Origin: Bacteroidales bacterium
GTDB taxonomy: Bacteria; Bacteroidota; Bacteroidia; Bacteroidales; F082
DNA length: 64,000 nt
Reading direction: 5' to 3'
Assembly: GCA_016282015.1 (NCBI GenBank)
Contig: JAEEJS010000048.1
Location: forward strand, 1-64,000
Position numbers and translations under genes: made by a program. The notes beneath the pieces are model-generated. The model had not been told where the DNA came from and made no database searches. It worked only from the letters and a program-made list of their open reading frames with translations. Shown here piece by piece: positions 55,443 to 64,000 of the stretch; the stretch's first letter is position 1, and every line of letters starts with the position of its first letter.

Positions 55443-57143
55443 CTATGCGGTTACACGTTCCAACCATTTCACCATGCCGAACATCACTGACATTGAAATC
55501 AGGCAGATAGCGAGGAACACGCCCCAGCATACCCAGATATCCCATGCGTTGTACATGAGAGGTCCGACAAAGATGAAGAGGTTGCCTATAGCTGTTGCAC
55601 CAAGCCACAAGCCCTGGCACAAGCCAACCATGTGACGTGGAGCCACCTTCGATACGAACGAGAGTCCGAGAGGTGAAATGAACAGTTCTGCGACTGTCAG
55701 GAAGAAGTAAGTCACAATCAAAACCCATGGTCCTGACTTGGCGAGACCTGCAGCTTCCATCTCAGAGGCGTTCATTGCACGGAACACATCGCCTGAAGGA
55801 TAGTTGCATGAAATTGAAAGCACCATCAGGAAGAGGTAAGCTAAACCTGCGATTCCCATACCGTAAGCGATCTTGCGAGGTGTAGAAACGCCTCTGCCTT
55901 TTTTCACCAACCATGCGAAGGCTGCCATTACGATAGGAGTCAGGATGATGACATACAATGGGTTAAGTGCTTGCCAAATTTCAGCAGGGAAGAAGTCGGT
56001 AATGACGAAGTCGCGGGCCAACAGTGTCAGCGATTGGCTGTTCTGGTGGAATGAGAGCCAGAAGAAGATGGCGATACCGAGAACTGCAAACAAAGCGTAG
56101 AGACGCTGTTTGATTTCCTTTGCCATTGCGAGTTTTTCCTCTTGTGTGTATTCGACCACTTCGGCTTTCTCTTTCTTTGAAGGCTGTGGGAATATCTTCT
56201 TTGTGCAGAGGAACACTATGAGTGAAATCATCATGGCGACCACCGATGCGATAAATGCATAGTGAACACCTGTGTTGAACACGTCGATATACTGTGAGCT
56301 GAACGACACCAGGTCTGTTGGAGCTGAACCGGCGTCAAGCAATGACTTAGCCATGTTTTCGGTGAACTTCTGTGTCTGTTCGCCATTGGCCAGATATTGA
56401 TGGCAAAGTGCCGGCATGTCAGCGTTGTAGACGAAGTTGTGTGCCTTTAACCACCAGTTGCGGAGCATAGGAGCCACGAACGGAGCGATAACACCGCCGA
56501 TGTTGATGAACACGTAGAAAATCTGGAAACCGCTGTCGCGACGGTCTTTAGCCTCAGCCAAAGCCTCAGGGCCTTTTTCGGCAGCCTCAACCTCAAACTT
56601 GTCGTAAAGTTTACCGACCAAAGCCTGCAGGTTGCCTTTGAACAAACCGTTACCGAATGAGATGCAGAGCAATGCGAAGCAGGTGAAGATCAAGATGCCC
56701 CACCAGGCGCCGCCGTTGTCAAGTATGATGCCGTTGGCGTCCTTGCTGAACATTGGGATAGCCAGTCCGACATAACCTGCTGCCATGATAATCAAACCCC
56801 ACTGGATGGTTCTCGGATAGTTCTGAGTGCGGTCAGCAATGATACCGCCCACCAAACTCAAAACGTAAATTCCGAAATAGAACACCGAGTAGATGATACT
56901 GGCGGTCTTGTCCGGCAAACCGAATTTTGAAACGAGGAACAACAGAAGGATAGCGTTCATGATGTAGTAACCGAAACGCTCGCCCATGTTGCTTAATGCT
57001 GCTGCGATCAAGCCTTTAGGATGATATTTCTTGGCTTGATGGAGATAGTAGACCAAGAATGGGATGACGACAATCAAAATGCCGATCAAAATCACCAATG
57101 TACGGTTGGTCTGCCATAAATTTGCAATGGATAATAATGACAT
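55443..57143 (-). CDS. POT-family proton-dependent oligopeptide transporter
   Basis: A 566-residue inner membrane protein with about 12-14 helices. The POT/PTR signature NMGERFGYYIM (ExxERF-type) lies near residue 50-60, and the second family motif FYVFINIGGVIAPFVAPML is at about residue 210. A large loop (~residues 230-290) and a cytoplasmic linker rich in Lys and Glu (~325-345) are present. POT proteins import di- and tripeptides with protons. It would take up peptides released by the secreted proteases (inference). The promoter faces away from valS. Confidence 0.9.
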   Translation of the reverse strand: MSLLSIANLWQTNRTLVILIGILIVVIPFLVYYLHQAKKYHPKGLIAAALSNMGERFGYYIMNAILLLFLVSKFGLPDKTASIIYSVFYFGIYVLSLVGGIIADRTQNYPRTIQWGLIIMAAGYVGLAIPMFSKDANGIILDNGGAWWGILIFTCFALLCISFGNGLFKGNLQALVGKLYDKFEVEAAEKGPEALAEAKDRRDSGFQIFYVFINIGGVIAPFVAPMLRNWWLKAHNFVYNADMPALCHQYLANGEQTQKFTENMAKSLLDAGSAPTDLVSFSSQYIDVFNTGVHYAFIASVVAMMISLIVFLCTKKIFPQPSKKEKAEVVEYTQEEKLAMAKEIKQRLYALFAVLGIAIFFWLSFHQNSQSLTLLARDFVITDFFPAEIWQALNPLYVIILTPIVMAAFAWLVKKGRGVSTPRKIAYGMGIAGLAYLFLMVLSISCNYPSGDVFRAMNASEMEAAGLAKSGPWVLIVTYFFLTVAELFISPLGLSFVSKVAPRHMVGLCQGLWLGATAIGNLFIFVGPLMYNAWDIWVCWGVFLAICLISMSVMFGMVKWLERVTA

Positions 57144-57167
57144 AAACTTAAATTTTTAAAAATCGTA

Positions 57168-57198
57168 CAAAATTATTAAAAACTTTTAATATGAACAA
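57168..57198 (-). promoter_or_regulatory. Promoter of the POT transporter gene
   Basis: Minus strand: TTG at 57196-57198, a 20-base spacer, then TAATTTTG at 57168-57175. The leader to 57143 is about 20 bases. Confidence 0.72.
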
Positions 57199-57207
57199 GA
57201 AAAATCG

Positions 57208-57215
57208 TAATTTTG
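57208..57215 (+). promoter_or_regulatory. -7 promoter element of valS
   Basis: TAATTTTG, a consensus match, about 40 bases before the ATG at 57257. It is back to back with the POT promoter. Confidence 0.7.
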
Positions 57216-57256
57216 CAACTTTAATCTTCAAATCATTGAATATTTAAATAAAGGTC

Positions 57257-59884
57257 ATGGAAATATCGAGCAAATACAGTCCGCAAGCGACAGAAGAGAA
57301 GTGGTATGAGCACTGGATGAACAAGAATTATTTTCACTCGACTCCCGATGAGCGCGAGCCTTACACCATAGTTATCCCGCCACCGAATGTCACTGGCGTG
57401 CTTCACATGGGTCACATGCTGAACAACACCATTCAGGATGTACTCATCCGCCGTGCGCGTATGATGGGCAAGAATGCCTGCTGGGTGCCCGGCACAGACC
57501 ATGCCTCTATAGCCACTGAAGCCAAAGTTGTTAACAAATTGGCTCAGCAAGGCATCAAGAAAACCGACATAGGACGCGAGAAATTCCTCGAGCATGCCTG
57601 GGATTGGACCCACGAACACGGTGGAATCATCCTCAAGCAGCTCCGCAAGCTCGGTTGCTCCTGCGATTGGGAACGCACCTCGTTCACCATGGACGAAATC
57701 CGTTCAAAGAGCGTTATTCACGTGTTCTGCGACCTTTATAAGAAAGGCCTTATCTACCGCGGAGTGCGTATGGTCAACTGGGACCCGAAGGCTCTCACAG
57801 CGTTGAGCGACGAGGAAGTCATCTATAAAGAAGAACATAGCAAGCTTTTCTATCTCAGATATAAGATTGAAGGCGAGAATGGCTACGCTGTAGTGGCTAC
57901 AACCCGTCCTGAGACCATTATGGGCGATACCGCCATGTGTATCAATCCTAACGACCCCAAGAACCAGCACCTGAAAGGCAAGAAGGTCATAGTGCCGTTG
58001 GTGAACCGTGTGATTCCGGTCATAGAAGACGAATACGTCGATATCGAATTCGGTACAGGCTGCCTGAAGGTGACTCCGGCTCACGACGTGAACGACTACA
58101 TGCTGGGTGAAAAGCATAATTTGCAGACTATCAATATCTTCAACGACGACGCCACCATAAGCGAGGCTGCCGGCCTTTATGTGGGCATGGACCGTGACGC
58201 GGTGCGCAAGCAGATTGTCATCGATCTGAAGGAAGCCGACCTTCTGGAGAAAGTTGAAGACTATAATAATAAGGTGGGCTATTCGGAGCGTACCAACGTG
58301 GCTATAGAGCCTAAACTTTCGATGCAGTGGTTCCTCAAGATGGAACATCTCGCCCAGATTGCTCTGAAGCCTGTCGAGACCGGCGACATTCAGTTCTATC
58401 CTGCCAAATATGTCAACCTCTACCGTCACTGGTTGGAGAACATCAAAGACTGGTGCATCAGCCGTCAGCTGTGGTGGGGACATCAGATTCCGGCATATTA
58501 CCTGCCTGAAGGCGGTTATGTGGTGGCTGAATCTGATGAAGAGGCACTTAAAGCAGCACGTGAAAAGACTGGTAATAATAGTTTGACAATGAGTGATTTG
58601 CGTCGTGACAGCGACTGTCTCGACACTTGGTTCAGCTCATGGCTGTGGCCTCTCTCGTTGTTCAACGGCATACTCGATCCGAACAACAAAGAATTCAAAT
58701 ACTATTACCCGACAAACGACCTCATCACCGCTCCGGATATCATCTTCTTCTGGGTGGCCAGAATGATTATGGCAGGAGAGGAGTACCAGGGAAAGGTGCC
58801 TTTCAGCAAGGTGTATTTCACCGGTATAGTGCGCGACAAACTAGGCCGCAAGATGTCGAAGTCGCTGGGTAACTCTCCGGACCCAATCGAGCTTATCGAA
58901 AACTACGGCGCTGACGGCGTGCGTATGGGAATGCTGCTTTCTGCTCCTGCCGGCAACGACATTCTGTTCGATGTAGCCCTCTGCGAGCAGGGACGTAACT
59001 TCTGCAACAAGATTTGGAACGCTCTCCGCTTGGTGCGTGGCTGGAATGTGGATGAAAACGCCCCTCAGCCTGACACAGCTAAGATGGCAGTGAAGTGGTT
59101 CGACGCCCGTTACAACCAAGTTTTGGCCGAGATGAACGACAATTTCGATAAATACCGTCTCTCGGACGCTCTGATGGGCGCATACAAGCTCACATGGGAC
59201 GACTTCTGCTCATGGTATCTTGAGATGGTCAAGGCTCCTATGGGACAGGCAGTTGACGGTGCCACATACAAGGCTACAGTCACATTCTTTGAGAATCTGA
59301 TGAAGCTTCTGCACCCGTTCATGCCATTCATCACAGAGGAGATTTATCATAACCTCGCTGACCGCAAAGATGGCGACGATATCATAATAGCCCAGCTTCC
59401 TAAACAGAAAGCCATTGACAACCAGGTGCTAGCACAGTTCGATTTCACTATGGATGTCATCAACAACATCCGTAAGATCCGTGCCGAAAAGAATATTTCC
59501 TACAAGGAAGCTCTGGAACTTGTGGTTATAGACGAGGGTGGTGCCAATAAGGATTTCGATTGCATAATCGAGAAGCTGACCAACATCAAATCTATAGCTT
59601 ACACCACCGAGAAACCGGCCGACGCTTTCGGATTCCTGGTCCGCTCAAAGGAATACTTCATTCCGGTGACCGACTCTGTCGATACAGAGGCTGAGCTGAA
59701 GAAACTTGAAGAAGAGTTGAAGTATGCCCAAGGTTTCCTGAAGTCGGTAGAGGCTAAGCTTTCAAACGAGAAGTTTGTAAACGGAGCTCCAGCCGCTGTG
59801 GTCGACAAGGAACGCAAGAAAAAGGCTGACGCTGAGGCTAAGATTGCCGTCATCATGCAACAGATGGCAGCAATGAAGAAATAA
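57257..59884 (+). CDS. valS: Valine-tRNA ligase
   Basis: An 875-residue class I aminoacyl-tRNA synthetase. The HIGH motif is HMGH (50-53) in [14 protein letters not shown], and KMSKS is at 532-536. The editing domain lies between (~190-335: [14 protein letters not shown]). The anticodon-binding helical domain and a C-terminal coiled-coil arm (~805-875: [23 protein letters not shown]) are typical of ValRS. It charges tRNA-Val in the cytoplasm. The stop codon abuts a heptad array. Confidence 0.96.
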   Translation: MEISSKYSPQATEEKWYEHWMNKNYFHSTPDEREPYTIVIPPPNVTGVLHMGHMLNNTIQDVLIRRARMMGKNACWVPGTDHASIATEAKVVNKLAQQGIKKTDIGREKFLEHAWDWTHEHGGIILKQLRKLGCSCDWERTSFTMDEIRSKSVIHVFCDLYKKGLIYRGVRMVNWDPKALTALSDEEVIYKEEHSKLFYLRYKIEGENGYAVVATTRPETIMGDTAMCINPNDPKNQHLKGKKVIVPLVNRVIPVIEDEYVDIEFGTGCLKVTPAHDVNDYMLGEKHNLQTINIFNDDATISEAAGLYVGMDRDAVRKQIVIDLKEADLLEKVEDYNNKVGYSERTNVAIEPKLSMQWFLKMEHLAQIALKPVETGDIQFYPAKYVNLYRHWLENIKDWCISRQLWWGHQIPAYYLPEGGYVVAESDEEALKAAREKTGNNSLTMSDLRRDSDCLDTWFSSWLWPLSLFNGILDPNNKEFKYYYPTNDLITAPDIIFFWVARMIMAGEEYQGKVPFSKVYFTGIVRDKLGRKMSKSLGNSPDPIELIENYGADGVRMGMLLSAPAGNDILFDVALCEQGRNFCNKIWNALRLVRGWNVDENAPQPDTAKMAVKWFDARYNQVLAEMNDNFDKYRLSDALMGAYKLTWDDFCSWYLEMVKAPMGQAVDGATYKATVTFFENLMKLLHPFMPFITEEIYHNLADRKDGDDIIIAQLPKQKAIDNQVLAQFDFTMDVINNIRKIRAEKNISYKEALELVVIDEGGANKDFDCIIEKLTNIKSIAYTTEKPADAFGFLVRSKEYFIPVTDSVDTEAELKKLEEELKYAQGFLKSVEAKLSNEKFVNGAPAAVVDKERKKKADAEAKIAVIMQQMAAMKK

Positions 59885-59966
59885 GCCATTAGTCTTTAGT
59901 CTCTAGTCTTTAGTCATTAGTAGTTATAAATAGCTAATGGCTAGTGGCTAATGGCTAATGACTAGT
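59885..59966. repeat. Heptad inverted repeat array between valS and the LUD gene
   Basis: Left arm units GCCATTA, GTCTTTA, GTCTCTA, GTCTTTA, GTCATTA, GTAGTTA; right arm GCTAATG, GCTAGTG, GCTAATG, GCTAATG, ACTAGTC. It combines both unit types seen elsewhere. It fills the whole convergent gap and its last unit supplies the TAG stop of the LUD gene (minus strand). Confidence 0.8.
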
Positions 59967-60636
59967 CATCTTCTTCAACTAAAAACAAAGCTAACTGCTT
60001 GATACCTTGAGCTCCTACGACCAATTGATTGTCAATTTCGGTGCTGCGGCTAGGGCCACTGATTATTACGGTTTCAGCAGGTTTGCGGGAACCGTATTTT
60101 TCTTTTATAAGCTTTAGGGCGTCTTTCATGCTGGCCACTATCTGGCTTGGCGAGGCGTATACCAAAAGCACGTCGGCATTGGAGTAGGCCGCTGGCGAAC
60201 CGGCGCAATGGTCTGTTAAAACCACACTGCCAGTCTGTGCTATCAGGCATTCGCAGTCGGTTATGCTTACGGTTTTCTTACGCTTGACTCCATAGTCGCC
60301 GCACAGTTCAATGCCCGAATCACTGAAGACATTTTCCATTTTTTTGCTGGTGGAGCAGAGGGGGGCCCACTGGTTGTCGACTAGGTACTGCTTCATGGCA
60401 TCCAGGAAATTCTCCTTGCTCTCGAAGTAAATGAAAATGCCTCCGTTGTCACGGAAACGCTCTACAAATGTGAAGTCGGCACCGTCTTCTTCCTTGAAGG
60501 GAGTCCAGGTGTCGACCTGCATGTTGACGTCGCGGAAGGTGTTCTCGTCTTTGGCGATAAGAGCCGAACGCACCTTGGCAAGGATTTGTTCCTTGTTGGT
60601 GCGTTCGCTTAATCCGTTTAACGAGAATAACTTCAC
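59962..60636 (-). CDS. LUD domain protein (LutC-like)
   Basis: A 224-residue protein of the LUD (lactate utilization) domain family. The conserved blocks are DCECLIAQTGSVVLTD, NADVLLVYASPSQIV and SGPSRSTEIDNQLVVGAQG. In lutABC operons such proteins belong to an iron-sulphur lactate oxidation complex. Here it stands next to ftsH without lutA or lutB, as in other Bacteroidales as I recall, so its role is unclear. It starts four bases after the ftsH stop. The last codons and stop overlap a heptad repeat. Confidence 0.85.
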   Translation of the reverse strand: MKLFSLNGLSERTNKEQILAKVRSALIAKDENTFRDVNMQVDTWTPFKEEDGADFTFVERFRDNGGIFIYFESKENFLDAMKQYLVDNQWAPLCSTSKKMENVFSDSGIELCGDYGVKRKKTVSITDCECLIAQTGSVVLTDHCAGSPAAYSNADVLLVYASPSQIVASMKDALKLIKEKYGSRKPAETVIISGPSRSTEIDNQLVVGAQGIKQLALFLVEEDD

Positions 60637-60640
60637 TGTC

Positions 60641-62596
60641 TTATGCTATTGATGTGTTTTCGTCTTTTCTGCTAAAGTTGCGTTCCTCGGTTTTCCATGG
60701 ACGCTCGCCGAATATGGCCACCAGATCGTCGCTGAATATCACTTCCTTGTCGATAAGCTTCTCGGCCAGCTGTGTGAGACCTTCTTTGTGCTCATTCAAG
60801 ATACGCAGAGCTTCCTGATATGCCTTTTCGATGATCTTGCTCACCTCGGCATCAATCTTTTCGGCTGTCTTCTCGCTGAAAGGTTTCTGGAATGAATATT
60901 CCTGCTGACCTGTTGAGTCATAATAGCTTACGTTGCCTATGGTCTCGTCAAGGCCGTAGTACATCACCATGGCGTGGGCCTGTTTCGACACTTTTTCGAG
61001 GTCGTTGAGAGCTCCTGTGGAAATCTGTCCGAAGATAATCTGTTCTGCGGCGCGGCCTCCGAGGGTAGCCACCATCTCGTGGAACATCTGTTCTTTAGTC
61101 GTTATCTGCCTCTCATCGGGTAGGTACCAGGCCGCGCCTAATGCCTTGCCGCGTGGCACTATAGTTACCTTAACCAATGGATGGGCATGCTCGAGCATCC
61201 AGCTTGTGGTGGCATGTCCGGCTTCATGGAAGGCGATGACCTTCTTTTCGGAAGGCGTTATCACGGAGTTTTTCTTCTCCAAACCGCCCACTATACGGTC
61301 TATGGCGTCGAGGAAGTCTTGCTTTTCGATGGCATCCTTGCTGCGGCGTGCCGCTATCAGGGCTGCTTCATTGCACACATTGGCGATGTCGGCTCCAGAG
61401 AAGCCCGGAGTCTGCTTAGCAAGGAATTCCTTGTCGACGTCGCCTGCCAATTTCAGTCCGCGCATGTGGACTTCGAATATCTCGCGCCGGCCGTTGAGGT
61501 CGGGGAGTTCCACATAAATCTGGCGGTCGAAACGGCCGGCGCGCATCAATGCCTTATCCAGAATGTCGGCACGGTTGGTTGCAGCCAACACTATAACTCC
61601 AGAGTTGGTGCCGAAGCCGTCCATCTCGGTAAGCAGCTGATTGAGAGTGCTTTCGCGTTCATCATTGCCGCCGCTCATTATGTTTTTGCCACGGGCACGT
61701 CCTATGGCGTCTATTTCGTCTATGAATATGATGCAAGGCGACTTTTCCTTGGCCTGTTTGAAGAGGTCGCGAACACGCGATGCGCCTACGCCCACAAACA
61801 TCTCCACGAAATCAGAACCGGAAATGCTGAAGAAAGGCACGTTGGCCTCGCCGGCTACCGATTTGGCCAGCAAAGTCTTACCTGTTCCTGGAGGGCCCAC
61901 CAGCAGCACGCCTTTAGGAATCTTACCGCCCAAACGTGTGTATTTCTTAGGGTTCTTCAGGAAATCGACTATCTCCATCACCTCTTCTTTGGCTTCTTCA
62001 AGTCCGGCCACGTCTTTGAAAGTGGTCTTAGTGTCTTTTTCCTGATCGTATAGCTGTGCCTTCGACTTGCCGATGTTGAATATCTGGCCGCCACCCATTC
62101 CGCCTGCACCGCCGCTCATTCTGCGTGTTATGAATATCCAGAACACCACAAGCAACAGCAGAGGCACCACCCAGCTGATAACCTCGGCGCCCCAGTTATG
62201 GCGCTCCACCGGTATCACCTCTACAGGGTTGGCCATGCCTTGCTGAGCCTCGTCAACCTTAGTGTACAAGCGGTCTTCCGACACATTGAGCCTGTAGTTT
62301 GGCGAGGTGCCGAAAGTCTGCGGTTTCTCGTTGGGGAAATACTTGCGCATACCCTGGTCGTTAAGGTAAATCTCGGCTGTCCTGCCGTTGACCAGCTCGA
62401 TTTTAGACACATCGCCGTCACGGAGCATCTTGCTCAGTTCTGTCATGGTGGTCTCCTTTATCGAACTAGAACCGTTGAACACCATCGACCCTACAAAAAA
62501 GGCTATCAGGATAACGTATATCCAGTAAAAGCCTAATTTTTTCTTTGGTTTGTTGTTTTGACTCTGATTATTAAATGGATTCTGATTTTCTGCCAT
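60641..62596 (-). CDS. ftsH: ATP-dependent zinc metalloprotease FtsH
   Basis: A 651-residue inner membrane AAA+ protease. Two membrane helices (about residues 24-40 and 139-157) frame a periplasmic domain. Walker A is GPPGTGKT (234-241), Walker [12 protein letters not shown], and the second region of homology includes [22 protein letters not shown]. The zinc site is HEAGH (457-461). It degrades membrane proteins and some soluble regulators. It begins 11 bases after rsfS and is followed four bases later by the LUD gene, forming a three-gene operon. Confidence 0.96.
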   Translation of the reverse strand: MAENQNPFNNQSQNNKPKKKLGFYWIYVILIAFFVGSMVFNGSSSIKETTMTELSKMLRDGDVSKIELVNGRTAEIYLNDQGMRKYFPNEKPQTFGTSPNYRLNVSEDRLYTKVDEAQQGMANPVEVIPVERHNWGAEVISWVVPLLLLVVFWIFITRRMSGGAGGMGGGQIFNIGKSKAQLYDQEKDTKTTFKDVAGLEEAKEEVMEIVDFLKNPKKYTRLGGKIPKGVLLVGPPGTGKTLLAKSVAGEANVPFFSISGSDFVEMFVGVGASRVRDLFKQAKEKSPCIIFIDEIDAIGRARGKNIMSGGNDERESTLNQLLTEMDGFGTNSGVIVLAATNRADILDKALMRAGRFDRQIYVELPDLNGRREIFEVHMRGLKLAGDVDKEFLAKQTPGFSGADIANVCNEAALIAARRSKDAIEKQDFLDAIDRIVGGLEKKNSVITPSEKKVIAFHEAGHATTSWMLEHAHPLVKVTIVPRGKALGAAWYLPDERQITTKEQMFHEMVATLGGRAAEQIIFGQISTGALNDLEKVSKQAHAMVMYYGLDETIGNVSYYDSTGQQEYSFQKPFSEKTAEKIDAEVSKIIEKAYQEALRILNEHKEGLTQLAEKLIDKEVIFSDDLVAIFGERPWKTEERNFSRKDENTSIA

Positions 62597-62607
62597 TTTT
62601 TAAAAAT

Positions 62608-62979
62608 TTATTCTTCATAAATGCGCTTTTCCGTATCAGCCCACAAATCCTCCAATTTGTAGAATTCGCGTTTTGATTCCAGAAAAACATGAACCACTAC
62701 GTCTATGTAGTCTAACAAAATCCATTCCGAATTTTCAAAACCCTCCTCGTGGTACACGTGAACGTGCAGTTTGTTGCGCACATTTTCGATAATTTTCTCA
62801 GCTATGGCGTTGACTTGAGTCTTCGATTGAGCGTGACATATGGCAAAATAATCGGTCACTGCCGATTGTAACTCTCTCATATCCAAGGTTGTAACATCTT
62901 TAGCCTTCATCTCCAGCATGGTCTCGACTATGGTTGCCAAGACCTCTTCAGTGTTGTCATTTTCGTGCCTAATTCTCAT
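62608..62979 (-). CDS. rsfS: Ribosomal silencing factor RsfS
   Basis: A 123-residue protein of the Iojap/RsfS family. It binds ribosomal protein L14 and blocks subunit joining when nutrients are short. Family blocks: DYFAICHAQSKTQVNAIAEKI and the closing EGFENSEWILLDYIDVVVHVFLESKREFYKLEDLWAD. The start was set at 62979 (MRIRHENDN). A longer reading from 63018 would begin upstream of the consensus -7 element at 62997-63004 and so is not in the transcript. First gene of the rsfS-ftsH-LUD operon. Confidence 0.93.
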   Translation of the reverse strand: MRIRHENDNTEEVLATIVETMLEMKAKDVTTLDMRELQSAVTDYFAICHAQSKTQVNAIAEKIIENVRNKLHVHVYHEEGFENSEWILLDYIDVVVHVFLESKREFYKLEDLWADTEKRIYEE

Positions 62980-62996
62980 CTTGTGATAAATTTTTG

Positions 62997-63004
62997 CAAA
63001 GATA
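62997..63004 (-). promoter_or_regulatory. -7 promoter element of rsfS-ftsH
   Basis: Minus strand reads TATCTTTG, 17 bases before the ATG at 62979. It decides the rsfS start. Confidence 0.75.
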
Positions 63005-63049
63005 CTCAATAAATTCAAAGAATGAAAACTATATTTAAGAAAAAATGTT

Positions 63050-63057
63050 TATTTTTG
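63050..63057 (+). promoter_or_regulatory. -7 promoter element of birA
   Basis: TATTTTTG, a consensus match, 27 bases before the ATG at 63085. It lies inside a longer reading frame starting at 63022, which argues against that start. Confidence 0.6.
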
Positions 63058-63084
63058 TTTTTTCAATGTAAATACAACCATTCA

Positions 63085-63867
63085 ATGCAAAACGGGCTGA
63101 CATATTTTCACTTTGATGAGATAAACTCAACTAACTCTTATCTTTATGACAAAATGTCAGTAGGTGAGGATGTGGCCGACACTGTGGTTTCGGCCTCTTA
63201 TCAGACTGCGGGCCGCGGTATGGACAAAAACAGCTGGGAGAGCGCTGAAGGCCAGAATCTGCTGTTTAGCATTGCATTGAATGTCAGTTATTTGGAAGCC
63301 AAAAACCAGTTTAAAATCTCTCAAGCGGTGGCTGTTGCCATAGTCGACACTCTTCAAAGCATAGTCAACAGGCCGGGGCTTTCGGTAAAATGGCCCAACG
63401 ACATCTATTTCGGCGACAAAAAACTCTGCGGTATGCTCATTCAAAACACCGTGGAGGGTAGAATGATGGGTGTTTCCATAATTGGTATAGGGCTGAATGT
63501 CAATCAGATAGAGTTTAGTAAACGCTTGCCGAATCCGATTTCATTAAAGATGATAACGGGGGAGGAGTTGAATCTTCAAAATCTGCTTGAAAAACTGACA
63601 GCAAACATTAAGAATGCGGTTGAAAGTCTTGAAAATCAATCGTGTTTTGAAAGTTTGGATAAAAAATACACCGATAAGCTTTACCGTTACCGCCAATGGG
63701 CTGATTATCTCTATAAAAACGAAGTCAAATCCATGATAATCAATGGATTTGACTTATTTGGAAGGCTTTTGCTCACTGATAAATCAGGAGCAGAGGCTGT
63801 ATGTGACGTTAAAGAGATACAGTTTTGTCTGCCATCATCTCCACAAGATTCTGAAGCGGACGCTTAG
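63085..63867 (+). CDS. birA: Biotin-[acetyl-CoA-carboxylase] ligase
   Basis: A 260-residue biotin protein ligase. It attaches biotin to carrier proteins of carboxylases via biotinyl-AMP. Motifs: FDEINSTNSYLYD, TAGRGMDKNSWES (a variant of the GRGRxxW loop), KWPNDIYFGDKKLCGMLIQ and GIGLNVNQ. No N-terminal DNA-binding domain, so it is not a repressor. The start at 63085 (MQNGLTYFHFDE) fits the family and the promoter; the extra 21 residues from 63022 are Lys/Phe-rich and unlike the family. Its end overlaps the end of the convergent SRPBCC gene by 59 bases. Confidence 0.92.
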   Translation: MQNGLTYFHFDEINSTNSYLYDKMSVGEDVADTVVSASYQTAGRGMDKNSWESAEGQNLLFSIALNVSYLEAKNQFKISQAVAVAIVDTLQSIVNRPGLSVKWPNDIYFGDKKLCGMLIQNTVEGRMMGVSIIGIGLNVNQIEFSKRLPNPISLKMITGEELNLQNLLEKLTANIKNAVESLENQSCFESLDKKYTDKLYRYRQWADYLYKNEVKSMIINGFDLFGRLLLTDKSGAEAVCDVKEIQFCLPSSPQDSEADA

Positions 63868-64000
63868 CCATCATAGCCAGAAGAGGGTTGAGGTCGGCGT
63901 CGATTTCGTACATCACGCGGCAACGGTTACCCATACCTGCTATCTTTATGCTAAGGGTGAACTGAAAAGGAGTCTTTCCGGTAGGCACCAACTGCACGAG
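63809..64000 (-). CDS. C-terminal part of an SRPBCC (START-like) family protein, cut by window end
   Basis: The frame is open to the end of the window, so the start lies outside. The 63 visible residues (TPFQFTLSIKIAGMGNRCRVMYEIDADLNPLLAMMAKRPLQNLVEMMADKT) show the last strand and long C-terminal helix of a START/SRPBCC lipid-binding fold, as found next to birA in other Bacteroidales as I recall. It converges on birA and overlaps its coding end by 59 bases. Confidence 0.75.
   Translation of the reverse strand, partial: LVQLVPTGKTPFQFTLSIKIAGMGNRCRVMYEIDADLNPLLAMMAKRPLQNLVEMMADKTVSL

Noticed and set aside
62980..63018. Longer rsfS start at 63018
   Set aside because: It lies upstream of the -7 element at 62997-63004, and the added residues are not part of the RsfS fold.

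Overview
The window looks like chromosome from an uncultivated or lightly studied member of the Bacteroidales (Bacteroidota). Four things point there. Most promoters carry the Bacteroidota -7 element TAnnTTTG and genes lack Shine-Dalgarno sequences. Several secreted proteins end in a type IX secretion (T9SS) sorting domain. There is a TonB-dependent receptor with an N-terminal carboxypeptidase-regulatory-like domain. The V-type ATPase operon has the order E, DUF2764, A, B, D, I, K. Gene content is mostly chromosomal and I see no insertion sequence, prophage, CRISPR array or tRNA gene.

Layout. 1-3.8 kb: the end of one T9SS cargo protein, a second small T9SS protein overlapped by an unknown secreted protein, a DUF4143 ATPase and a decayed lipoprotein remnant. 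3.8-7.3 kb (minus strand): an M23 peptidase lipoprotein and indolepyruvate oxidoreductase iorBA. 7.4-10.1 kb: a fused two-domain acyltransferase (aminoacyl-lipid type) and a PspC pair. 10.1-18.0 kb: a tight four-gene run of TonB-dependent receptor, oligopeptidase B, a GH13 glycosidase and glycogen branching enzyme. 18-24.7 kb: an outer membrane barrel, SlyD, a VWA membrane protein, then GT9, TsaC-like and S41 protease genes. 24.8-35.1 kb: three consecutive gingipain-like (family C25) proteases. 35-41.7 kb: a beta-CASP nuclease, RNase P RNA, and a TPR protein overlapping an outer membrane barrel gene. 41.8-51 kb: gyrB followed directly by the V-ATPase operon. 51-64 kb: prmC, yigZ, dnaA, an RsmI-like methylase, a TerB-like protein, a POT peptide transporter, valS, a LUD protein, ftsH, rsfS, birA and an SRPBCC protein cut by the window end.

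The most striking system is the protease cluster. The first gene matches Lys-gingipain (Kgp) and keeps the catalytic Asp/His/Cys and the lysine-selecting Asp at identical spacing. The next two match Arg-gingipain (Rgp) and keep the arginine-selecting Asp, the catalytic His/Cys pair and the S1 Trp. The Kgp-like gene and the first Rgp-like gene share a C-terminal module of about 480 residues. The terminator-promoter junctions between the three genes also resemble each other. The cluster fits a proteolytic, peptide-using lifestyle with the POT transporter, oligopeptidase B, IorAB and a V-ATPase whose c-ring subunit carries the complete Na+ ligand set known from Enterococcus hirae NtpK. This linkage is inference.

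A second theme is small intergenic repeats. Heptad-based inverted arrays (GTCTTTA/TAAAGAC or CTAATGG/CCATTAG) sit at four gene borders and twice supply stop codons. A palindrome GTAGAGACG...CGTCTCTAC occurs twice. Terminators are often followed within a few bases by the next promoter. All residue numbers and motif positions were read by eye; family names rest on remembered motifs, not on searches.
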